From positions 1-35,543 of the forward strand of contig CAZONI010000034.1 of the NCBI GenBank assembly GCA_964581175.1: 35,543 bases of DNA. The letters are read 5' to 3'. Positions 15,492 to 22,581 of the stretch are shown here, in pieces. The stretch comes from B46-G9 sp964581175. Lineage in GTDB: Bacteria; Desulfobacterota; DSM-4660; Desulfatiglandales; Desulfatiglandaceae. Below the pieces are notes generated by a model that made no database searches, was not told the DNA's origin, and saw only the letters and a program-made list of their open reading frames with translations. A program made the translations under genes and the position numbers. Positions within the stretch are counted from its first letter, which is position 1. Each line of letters begins with the position of its first letter.

Positions 15492-17261
15492 ATGAGATCC
15501 CTCCTGCGCCTTTACAGGTTTCTGCGGCCGTACCGGGTGCGGGCCGCGGTCGCATTGATGCTGCTTCTTGTCATGGTCACGGCCGACCTTGTCATTCCCC
15601 ATCTCACGCAGCGTGTCATTGACCAGGGGATCGTGCCGAAAAACCTCTACGTCATCATCACGACGGCCCTCTACATGGTGGGTGCCGCAATCCTCTCTGC
15701 GAGCGTAGCCCTGATCAACAATTACCTCTCCGTGAGCGTTGCCATGGGTTTTGCCGCCGACCTGCGCAGCGCGCTCATGCGAAAGGTACAATCCTTCTCT
15801 TTTGCAAACCTCGATACCCTTCAGACCGGGAAGCTCATCGTTCGTTCCACAAGCGACGTCAATATGGTGCAGGTTGTTGTTATGCTCTCGCTCCGCATCC
15901 TCACGCGGGCTCCCATCTGGGCCGTCGGGGCCATTGTGCTTCTCATTTTCACCAGCCCCCGTCTGGCTCTGATTATGGCGGTGGCTGTACCCCTGATCGT
16001 TGTTCTGGTGTGGTTCTTTGCCCGTAAAGCCCGCACGATGTTTCTTCTTATGCAGCAGCGGCTCGATCGGCTGAATATCGTCCTCCAGGAAAATCTGGCC
16101 GGAATGCGGGTGGTCAAGGCATTCGTTCGGACCGCACACGAGATGGCAAGATTCGGTGAAGCAAATGAGGAACTCATGAACCGGACCATTCAGGCCTCCC
16201 AACTCATGGCGGTCTTCATTCCGTTCATGCTTCTGATCCTCAATCTGGCCATCGTCAGCGCGGTCTGGATCGGCGGTAGGATGGCCACCGCAGGCCAAAT
16301 GACCGTTGGGGAGGTGGTGGCGGCCATCAACTATCTCTCTTTCGCCCTTTTTCCGATCCTCATGCTGGCGGGGATGCTCGGTCCCCTTGCTGCCGCAGAC
16401 GCGTCGGCGAGGAGAATCCTGGAGGTCCTGGACGCCGAGCCGGAAGTGGGGAAACCCCGCCAGGCAGCAACGTTTGCGCATCCCAAGGGGCGAATTGTTT
16501 TTGAGAATGTCTCCTTCAGCTACCGGGGGAACAGCACAGAACCGGTGCTGTCGGATGTTTCCTTCTCGGCCGAACCCGGGGAGACCGTCGCGATCCTGGG
16601 TGCCACAGGTTCCGGAAAATCGACCCTGATTCACCTCATCCCCCGCTTCTACGATGTGACATCCGGCCGGATCACCTTCGACGGCATCGACGTGCGGGAT
16701 CTGGATATTCACTTGCTGCGAAGCGCGATTGGGGTGGCGCTCCAGGAAGCTGTCCTTTTCAGCGGCACCGTGCGCGACAACATCCGCTATGGACAGGCGG
16801 CCGCCACCGATGAGGAAGTCATGGCTGCGGCGCGGGCAGCTCAGGCTGATGAATTCATCGCCGAGCTGCCCAAGGGGTACGATACCGTTATCGGCCAACG
16901 GGGGGTGACGCTTTCCGGGGGACAGCGTCAAAGGATCGCGATTGCCCGGGCGCTGCTTGTGAAACCCAAGGTCCTCATCCTGGACGATTCGACGAGCGCC
17001 CTGGATATAGAGACGGAAGTCCGGCTCCAGGAAGCTCTCGACCGGTTGATCGCTGATTCGAAAAACGCTACGACCCGCTTTATCGTGGCGCAGCGGATCA
17101 GCACCGTACTCCTGGCCGACAGGATCCTTTTGCTTGACCAGGGGCGGATCAACGCTGTCGGTACCCACCGGCAGCTGCTCGCCTCGAATACCATGTATCG
17201 CGACATTTATCGCTCTCAACTCGGTGAGCCGCCGGACGGCGAGGCGGGAGACCATGGCTGA
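15492..17261 (+). CDS. ABC exporter half-transporter, degenerate-site subunit
   Basis: 589 residues: six transmembrane helices (about 15-300) fused to an ATPase domain. Walker A is GATGSGKST (about 370) and the signature is the canonical LSGGQ. Walker B ends ILDDS, with Asp in place of the catalytic Glu (about 497), and the switch histidine is replaced by Gln in VAQRIST (about 532). These two changes mark the non-hydrolysing side of heterodimeric type IV exporters such as TM287/288 and BmrCD. The start ATG 15492 has GGAGGA upstream. The gene overlaps the next one by 8 nt. It probably exports drugs, lipids or another hydrophobic substrate. Confidence 0.93.
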   Translation: MRSLLRLYRFLRPYRVRAAVALMLLLVMVTADLVIPHLTQRVIDQGIVPKNLYVIITTALYMVGAAILSASVALINNYLSVSVAMGFAADLRSALMRKVQSFSFANLDTLQTGKLIVRSTSDVNMVQVVVMLSLRILTRAPIWAVGAIVLLIFTSPRLALIMAVAVPLIVVLVWFFARKARTMFLLMQQRLDRLNIVLQENLAGMRVVKAFVRTAHEMARFGEANEELMNRTIQASQLMAVFIPFMLLILNLAIVSAVWIGGRMATAGQMTVGEVVAAINYLSFALFPILMLAGMLGPLAAADASARRILEVLDAEPEVGKPRQAATFAHPKGRIVFENVSFSYRGNSTEPVLSDVSFSAEPGETVAILGATGSGKSTLIHLIPRFYDVTSGRITFDGIDVRDLDIHLLRSAIGVALQEAVLFSGTVRDNIRYGQAAATDEEVMAAARAAQADEFIAELPKGYDTVIGQRGVTLSGGQRQRIAIARALLVKPKVLILDDSTSALDIETEVRLQEALDRLIADSKNATTRFIVAQRISTVLLADRILLLDQGRINAVGTHRQLLASNTMYRDIYRSQLGEPPDGEAGDHG

Positions 17262-19101
17262 CGGGCAGACGAGGCAGAGTGCCCCGGTGACGATGACCGG
17301 GACGCCGGGCCCCGGCGGAACGGGCGGCCCCCAGGGCCGGACCATCGAGCGCCCTAAAGATGTTCGGGGTGCGCTTCGCCGCCTGATGCACTATCTGCGT
17401 CCGCATCGAGGCGGTCTGGTCGTGATAGCCTTGATCGCCGCCCTCGGAACGGCGCTGGCCCTTGCCGCACCCTACCTGCTGGGCCGGGCCATCGACCAAC
17501 TTGCCAAAGGAAACCTGAGGGCCCTTTTATTACCGGTTCTCCTCATGGCGGCCGCCTATGTATTGTCTGCCGTGGCGCAGCTGATCCAGGGAATCCTGAC
17601 GGTCAGAGTGTCTCAAAAGGCGATGCGGACGCTACGTTCGGACCTCTTCAACCACATGGAAACGCTATCGCTCAGGTTCTTCGATGCCAGGGCTCAGGGG
17701 GAACTCATGAGCCGGCTGACAAACGACATGGACGCGATCAGCCAGGTGCTTACGAACAACGCGGCTCAGCTGTTCACCGGGGTTCTGACCCTGGTGGGCA
17801 TCCTGTTCGTCATTTTCATCCTGAGCCCCTGGCTGGCCCTTGGGTCAATGGTTGCCTTCCCGTTGATGATCGGCCTCGTGGGTACGGTGGGAAGAAAAAC
17901 GCGCAATGTATTCCGGAGTTACCAGGCCCGCTTGGGGGCACTGAACGCGGTGCTCGAAGAGACCTACAGCGGGCAGCGGATAGTGCTGGCATTCGGGCAG
18001 GAGGAAAGCGTCCTCACACATTTCGACCGGGCGAACGAAGAAGTCCGTTTGACCGGGGTTCGAGCGATGACGCTGGCCCTGGTGGTGATGCCGATGATGG
18101 GCATCCTGTCAAACCTGAATATCGCGATTCTTTGCGGCCTTGGCGGATGGCTGGCGATTCGGGGGGCGGTGTCGATCGGGACGATCGCCGCGTTCATCTC
18201 TTACTCGCGGCGCTTCGCAGAACCGCTTCGCCAGCTCGGCAATCTATACAACCAGGTCCAGAGGGCGCTGGCCGGGGCCGAGAGAATTTTTGAGATCCTG
18301 GATACGATCCCCAGCCAGAGCGATGTACCGCAGGCGGTGGAACTATCCAGGGTGTCCGGAGAAGTCAAACTCGAACACGTGACCTTCTCCTATGTGCCCG
18401 GCGTTCCCGTGCTGAAAGACATCTCCGTCCATGCCCGATCCGGAGAACGGATCGCCCTCGTGGGACATACCGGGGCGGGAAAAACGACCCTCGTCAACCT
18501 CCTTTCCCGCTTCTATGATATAGACGAGGGGCGAATCCTGTTCGGCGGAATTGACATACGTACCGTGTCCCGGGACAGCCTGCGGCGGCAGCTTGGTGTG
18601 GTCCTTCAGCAGTCGTTTTTTTTCAGCGAATCCGTACTGGAGAACATCCGCTACGGTCGTCTCACTGCCACCGATGAGGAAGTTGTCTCTGCAGCGCGGT
18701 TGGCCCATGCGGACGGATTCACCCGCCGGCTGCCGCAGGGCTACAACACAATTCTCTCGGAACGGGGTGCGAGCCTTTCCGAGGGGCAGCGCCAGCTCCT
18801 GTCGATCGCCCGGGCCGTATTGGCCGATCCGGCCATCCTCATTCTGGACGAGGCGACGAGCTCTGTCGACACCCGTACCGAGCTGTCCATCCAGAAGGCG
18901 CTCAATGAATTGATGCGGGGACGCACGAGCTTCGTTATTGCTCACCGGCTTTCAACCATTTCCGGCGCCGATCAGGTAATCGTGATCGAGAAAGGCAGGC
19001 TGATGGAGCAGGGAACCCATGAGGAACTCCTTGCCAGGGAGGGTGTCTACCATCGCCTGTACCACAGTCAATTCAGAAACCAGGCGAAGGAAGCTTCTTG
19101 A
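17254..19101 (+). CDS. ABC exporter half-transporter, catalytic-site subunit
   Basis: 615 residues. A glycine/proline-rich N-terminal extension of about 40 residues precedes six transmembrane helices and an ATPase domain. Walker A is GHTGAGKTT (about 403). The signature is altered to LSEGQ (about 507), while Walker B ILDEATSSVD keeps the catalytic Glu and the switch histidine is present in IAHRLST. Its changed signature would face the degenerate Walker motifs of the upstream partner, giving one dead and one active ATP site. ATG 17254 overlaps the upstream stop by 8 nt, so the pair is translationally coupled. Confidence 0.93.
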   Translation: MADGQTRQSAPVTMTGTPGPGGTGGPQGRTIERPKDVRGALRRLMHYLRPHRGGLVVIALIAALGTALALAAPYLLGRAIDQLAKGNLRALLLPVLLMAAAYVLSAVAQLIQGILTVRVSQKAMRTLRSDLFNHMETLSLRFFDARAQGELMSRLTNDMDAISQVLTNNAAQLFTGVLTLVGILFVIFILSPWLALGSMVAFPLMIGLVGTVGRKTRNVFRSYQARLGALNAVLEETYSGQRIVLAFGQEESVLTHFDRANEEVRLTGVRAMTLALVVMPMMGILSNLNIAILCGLGGWLAIRGAVSIGTIAAFISYSRRFAEPLRQLGNLYNQVQRALAGAERIFEILDTIPSQSDVPQAVELSRVSGEVKLEHVTFSYVPGVPVLKDISVHARSGERIALVGHTGAGKTTLVNLLSRFYDIDEGRILFGGIDIRTVSRDSLRRQLGVVLQQSFFFSESVLENIRYGRLTATDEEVVSAARLAHADGFTRRLPQGYNTILSERGASLSEGQRQLLSIARAVLADPAILILDEATSSVDTRTELSIQKALNELMRGRTSFVIAHRLSTISGADQVIVIEKGRLMEQGTHEELLAREGVYHRLYHSQFRNQAKEAS

Positions 19102-19251
19102 TCAACTTTTCATGTCACATATCCGCCTTCCTTTTTGTCTAAAGGAGTAAGTGGCAAGAGAAGCATCTGCAAACCAAGCAAGCCCTGAAAGCCTGGTTGA
19201 CTTGATAAGGGCAGAGAACATAAGGGTTCATCGAAATAAAGGAGGAATGAC

Positions 19252-19701
19252 ATGGAAATCAAAAAGGAATTGCTGGCTCCTTGCGGTCTTTACTGCGGGG
19301 TGTGTGCGATTATGATAGCCCATAGTGACGATAACCAAAAGTTCAAGGAACGGTTGGCCCCTGTCTATGGGGTCTCTCCCGAGGAGATACGGTGTGAAGG
19401 CTGTTTATCGAGTGATGTGTTCGGCTACTGCACTACCTGCGCGATCAGGTCCTGTACCAGTGAGAAAGGTTATGAAGGGTGTCACCAATGCGACGCATTT
19501 CCCTGCGAGCACATTGATAATTTCCCTGTCCCAACGGGCCGGCAGGTAATTTTGCGGGCTGTGCCGCAACGGCGAGAGATGGGAACGGAAAAATGGGTTG
19601 ACGCCGAGGAAAGACGCTACCAATGTCCCAATTGCGGAGAACAGCTCTTTCGGGGAGCAAGACGCTGTCGCCAATGCAAGGAAGCCGTAAATCCGGATTA
19701 A
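19252..19701 (+). CDS. DUF3795 protein with C-terminal zinc ribbon
   Basis: A 149-residue cysteine-rich protein starting after a strong AAGGAGG. The DUF3795 part (residues 1-90) begins APCGLYCGVC and continues with CEGC, CTTC and CHQCDAFPCEHI. The C-terminal 30 residues hold CPNCGE and CRQCKE, a typical zinc ribbon. The family is common in anaerobes and its function is unknown; the cysteines suggest metal binding. It precedes rubrerythrin on the same strand by about 200 nt. Confidence 0.88.
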   Translation: MEIKKELLAPCGLYCGVCAIMIAHSDDNQKFKERLAPVYGVSPEEIRCEGCLSSDVFGYCTTCAIRSCTSEKGYEGCHQCDAFPCEHIDNFPVPTGRQVILRAVPQRREMGTEKWVDAEERRYQCPNCGEQLFRGARRCRQCKEAVNPD

Positions 19702-19905
19702 AGGAGATCGGCCCGGCTGCGGAATCCTTTCAGACGTCTCAAATACCGGGATCGGGTGGGTATCCCAACCTTCACAGTGAGTTCGGAAATACACTCCTCG
19801 AGATCGCAAAATAAATGATTCAACCTATTCAATGCCGGTTACCCATGTTGTTCAATATAATTTTACGGCGGTCATCGAAATCACACCAAAAAAGGAGAAT
19901 GAACA

Positions 19906-20430
19906 ATGTCGGAAACCGAAAAGAACTTGAAGGCGGCGTTTGCCGGTGAGTCCCAGGCCAATCGAAGATACCTTGCCTTCGCCCAAAAGGCGGCGGATGA
20001 ATACCGGGAAGGGGTCTATAAACTCTTTATGGCCGTTGCGGAGGCGGAAACCATCCATGCGCTCAGGCATCTCAGCAACCTAAAGGAAATAAAAGGTACT
20101 GAGGACAATCTGAAAACGGCCATCGCCGGAGAAATGCACGAGTTCAAAAGCATGTATCCTGAGATGGTGGCAAAGGCCAAAGAGGAAAAGATGAGGGCGG
20201 CAGAGATCACCCTTTCCCATGCCATGGAAGTGGAAAAGGTGCATCACGCCCTGTTCCATGAGGCACTGGAAAACCTGGACGATTTCCCGGTGCGGGATTA
20301 CTACATCTGTCCGGGCTGTGGTCATACCGCAGCCAATGAGCCTCCGGAACGGTGCCCTGTCTGCGGCGCAGTGGGGAAGAGCTATTACAAAGCCGGGTCG
20401 GTGAAAGGTCCCGGGATGCTGAATCTCTAA
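19906..20430 (+). CDS. rbr: Rubrerythrin
   Basis: 174 residues. An N-terminal ferritin-like diiron domain (1-140) carries the ligand glutamates in AGESQANRRY, AEAETIHALRH, AGEMHEF and EVEKVHHALF. A C-terminal rubredoxin-like domain has CPGCGH and CPVCG. The protein reduces hydrogen peroxide in the cytoplasm of anaerobes using reduced rubredoxin or similar donors. The ribosome site AAAGGAG precedes ATG 19906, and a TATAAT element lies at 19856-19861 with a poor -35. It is followed by a flavin reductase that could supply electrons. Confidence 0.96.
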   Translation: MSETEKNLKAAFAGESQANRRYLAFAQKAADEYREGVYKLFMAVAEAETIHALRHLSNLKEIKGTEDNLKTAIAGEMHEFKSMYPEMVAKAKEEKMRAAEITLSHAMEVEKVHHALFHEALENLDDFPVRDYYICPGCGHTAANEPPERCPVCGAVGKSYYKAGSVKGPGMLNL

Positions 20431-20454
20431 ACGGCTTCTCACACGAACCGCACG

Positions 20455-20504
20455 GGGAGTATCTGTTTGAAAACTTGAGAGTACGAATCAAATCCGATAC
20501 TCCC
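20455..20504 (+). promoter_or_regulatory. Inverted repeat in the flavoredoxin leader
   Basis: GGGAGTATC (20455-20463) and GATACTCCC (20496-20504) are perfect 9-bp complements separated by 32 nt, ending just before the AAGGA ribosome site of the flavin reductase. Pairing could shape access to that site. No T run follows, so it is not a terminator. Confidence 0.35.
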
Positions 20505-20518
20505 TCTGAAAGGATGAT

Positions 20519-21079
20519 ATGGGAAAGATTGAAATCGGCAAGGGTCGTGTTTATTATCCGATGCCCTGTTCTCTGGTGGGGGCGAACGTGGCGGGAAAAC
20601 CCAACTACCTCACGGTGGCATGGTTCAGCATGGTCAATACAGACCCTCCTTATCTTGCTGTCGCAATGGGCAAGGCCCACTACACGAACTCCGGCATCCG
20701 AGAGAACCAGACCTTCAGCCTCAACATACCTTCGGCGGAGATGGCCGAGGTCACGGATTATTGCGGCCTCGTCTCAGGCAGCAAGGTGGACAAATCGGGC
20801 CTGTTCGAGACCTTCTACGGTAAACTTGAAACGGCGCCGATGATCGGGGAATGTCCCGTCAGCTTCGAGTGCAGGTTGATCCGGACCGTTGAACTGCCGA
20901 AAAATCAACTCTTCATTGGGGAGATCGTCGCGACCTACTGCGATGAAGCCTGTCTAACGGAGGGTGTGCCCGACCTGAAAAAAATCAACCCCCTTTTGCT
21001 CCTCATGCCGGATCGAAAGTATGTCGCGCTGGGACGGGAGATCGGCCCGGCATGGAAGATCGGGAAAAACCTCATGTGA
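20519..21079 (+). CDS. Flavin reductase family protein (flavoredoxin type)
   Basis: 186 residues of the FMN-binding split-barrel flavin reductase family. Landmarks are PMPCSLVGANVAGKPNYLTVAW at the N-terminus, PPYLAVAMGKAHYTNSGIREN in the flavin pocket, and FECRLIRTVELPKNQLFIGEI further on. ATG 20519 follows AAGGA. Flavoredoxins of sulfate reducers carry electrons with FMN and are often found beside rubrerythrin-type stress proteins. Here it lies 88 nt after rbr, so the two may share an oxidative-stress role. Confidence 0.9.
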   Translation: MGKIEIGKGRVYYPMPCSLVGANVAGKPNYLTVAWFSMVNTDPPYLAVAMGKAHYTNSGIRENQTFSLNIPSAEMAEVTDYCGLVSGSKVDKSGLFETFYGKLETAPMIGECPVSFECRLIRTVELPKNQLFIGEIVATYCDEACLTEGVPDLKKINPLLLLMPDRKYVALGREIGPAWKIGKNLM

Positions 21080-21120
21080 ATGCGGTAAACACCCGCTTGT
21101 AAGCTCGCACCCCGGGACTT

Positions 21121-21423
21121 TCACTTCGGCAGCTTGGCCGCAAGCACATCGATTTTCTCAATCGCGGGCGGCTTCACGAATAGCTCCGCTGCTTTCTCCA
21201 TCAGTGCGGCGGCCACTTTGCCCGCGAGGTGCGCCTGCCGTCCTTGCTCGTCCGGAAACGCATCGAAAATACCGAAGGTTGAGGGACCGAGGCGGATTCC
21301 GAACCACGCGGTTGTGGCAGGCTCCTGTTGGACGAACGGGAGACCGTCCAACAGAAAGCGTTCGACCTCTGCTTCCTTGCCTGGTTTTGCTTCCAGACGT
21401 ACGAATAATGCAACTTTGACCAT
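21121..21423 (-). CDS. ABM-domain protein (antibiotic biosynthesis monooxygenase-like)
   Basis: A 100-residue protein with the ABM ferredoxin-like fold (MVKVALFVRLEAKPGKEAEVERFL at the start, then FGIFDAFPDEQGRQAHLAGKV). ATG 21423 has GGAGG 8 nt upstream. ABM proteins act as dimers, either as cofactor-free monooxygenases or in small-molecule binding. In an anaerobe the oxygenase role is doubtful. It is divergent from the next small gene across a long inverted repeat and converges with the flavin reductase gene. Confidence 0.85.
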   Translation of the reverse strand: MVKVALFVRLEAKPGKEAEVERFLLDGLPFVQQEPATTAWFGIRLGPSTFGIFDAFPDEQGRQAHLAGKVAAALMEKAAELFVKPPAIEKIDVLAAKLPK

Positions 21424-21454
21424 GATGGACACCTCCTCGTCAGGGGTTGTGAAA

Positions 21455-21500
21455 TTTTCCGATGCTTGGCCACGTGCCTACGTGGACAAGCATCGGAAAA
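21455..21500. repeat. Long perfect inverted repeat between divergent genes
   Basis: TTTTCCGATGCTTG (21455-21468) is exactly complementary to 21487-21500, and an inner 5-bp stem CCACG/CGTGG (21470-21474 and 21481-21485) extends it, giving a 46-nt hairpin with a 6-nt loop. It lies upstream of both neighbouring genes, so it is not an ordinary terminator for either. It could be a REP-like or MITE element, or an operator. Confidence 0.7.
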
Positions 21501-21582
21501 TACAGTCCTGACCCCATTCACCCGGCAGTCCTGAACATCCTATCATCCATGTAAAATAAACCATGAAAGAGAGGAGTGACAA

Positions 21583-21870
21583 ATGAGTGCTTACCTGGAA
21601 ATTACCCTCAAAATCAGTGAAAAAAACCGGGCCGCCGCCGCAGGCGTCTACAAGGACTATCGACTGCCTTTCCTTCAGGAGATCAAGGGCGCCGAGACAA
21701 AAGCTCTGCTCGTCAGGGATGACGACGTGCAGGTGCTTCATGGTTTCGATAACGCGGACAATGCTCAGGCGTACCTAAAAAGCGATCTCTTCAATCAAGA
21801 TGTGGTGAAAAACCTTAAACCACTTCTGGATGCCGCTCCCGAGATCAGAATATACACCGTTGCCGGTTAG
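21583..21870 (+). CDS. Small dimeric alpha-beta barrel (ABM-like) protein
   Basis: 95 residues starting after AGAGAGGAG. The pattern (strand YLEITLKI, helix AAAGVYKDYRLPFLQEI, strand TKALLVRDDDVQVLHGF, helix NADNAQAYLKSDLF, strand IRIYTVAG) fits the ferredoxin-like ABM fold, as in the divergent neighbour at 21121-21423. No catalytic residues are recognised. The function is unknown. Confidence 0.75.
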   Translation: MSAYLEITLKISEKNRAAAAGVYKDYRLPFLQEIKGAETKALLVRDDDVQVLHGFDNADNAQAYLKSDLFNQDVVKNLKPLLDAAPEIRIYTVAG

Positions 21871-22139
21871 CCGCGGCGCGGGAAATCAGTCTTGCTGCCT
21901 CCCTCCGCACTCGCAGGCTATACAGGATTTTCCCTGCCGACAGTCCGCAAGCCTCCATGAATTCGTTTTCTTCAATTCTATGAGGAGAGGCCGGGTGATG
22001 GATATCAGGTGAAAAGCGTATTTTTGGACCTGGAACGAGGTATTTGAGGATCGTGCACCGCATGCCTCGGCAGGAACACTGAAATTTGAGTGGTTTCTGT
22101 GGAAGAAGTCTGCTATAAGAAGGCGGGCAGAAAAAATGT

Positions 22140-22166
22140 GCCCTGCCTGCGGGCGGCAGGCAGGGC
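22140..22166. repeat. GC-rich perfect palindrome
   Basis: GCCCTGCCTGC (22140-22150) and GCAGGCAGGGC (22156-22166) form a perfect 11-bp stem with loop GGGCG. No T run follows. It is probably a dispersed palindromic repeat rather than a terminator. Confidence 0.6.
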
Positions 22167-22466
22167 GGTTAGGGGTTAACGGTTAATGTCATCGAGACCG
22201 GCCTGTTTCCTTTTCCTGATGGTCTCGACGACGGCTGTCTTCTTCCTCAGCTCTGCCTGATGAACTCAGATGAACCCGACCGCTGCACCGGCCGGATTTT
22301 ATTGTTTGGAAAGTACTATATCAAATAGATTGTGGTTTGTCAAACAAAAAACGCTATATGTTGGGGTCATTCGCAAAAAAAATCTCTAATCGTCGTGGCC
22401 CAGCCCTCCACCTCTGGTGGAAGACTCGGATAGGTTCTCCAGATCCGGGATTTAAAAGGGCATGGT

Positions 22467-22493
22467 GCTCAGGGAAGAAGCCTTTCCCTGAGC
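22467..22493. repeat. Perfect 10-bp hairpin downstream of the fused molybdoenzyme gene
   Basis: GCTCAGGGAA (22467-22476) pairs with TTCCCTGAGC (22484-22493) around a 7-nt loop. On the minus strand it lies about 90 nt past the stop of the gene at 22582, with a short T run only some 9 nt after the stem, so a terminator role is possible but weak. Confidence 0.5.
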
Positions 22494-22548
22494 CTCGGAA
22501 CGGAAGAAATGGCTTTCTCCCTGAGCATCCTCCGACAAGTCCTCGATG

Positions 22549-22569
22549 CCTCCCGCTCTGAGGGAGGAG
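22549..22569. repeat. Hairpin repeat unit, copy 1
   Basis: A 21-nt unit with arms CCTCCC and GGGAGG. It matches the unit at 26347-26367 at 19 of 21 positions, including the central CTCTG. It starts 13 nt beyond the stop of the fused molybdoenzyme gene. Confidence 0.55.
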
Positions 22570-22581
22570 GCTTATTCGGCT

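Larger units (their letters stand above)
21871..22548. other. Gene-free region with several hairpins
   Basis: No coding frame is convincing. The stretch contains a perfect 11-bp inverted repeat at 22140-22166, a repeated GGTTA-type stretch just after it, a perfect 10-bp hairpin at 22467-22493 and an isolated copy of one of its arms near 22517-22527. Confidence 0.5.

Noticed and set aside
15381..17345. 654-codon minus-strand frame opposite the ABC exporter
   Set aside because: The plus strand encodes a textbook ABC transporter with all motifs; the antisense frame has no recognisable domain.
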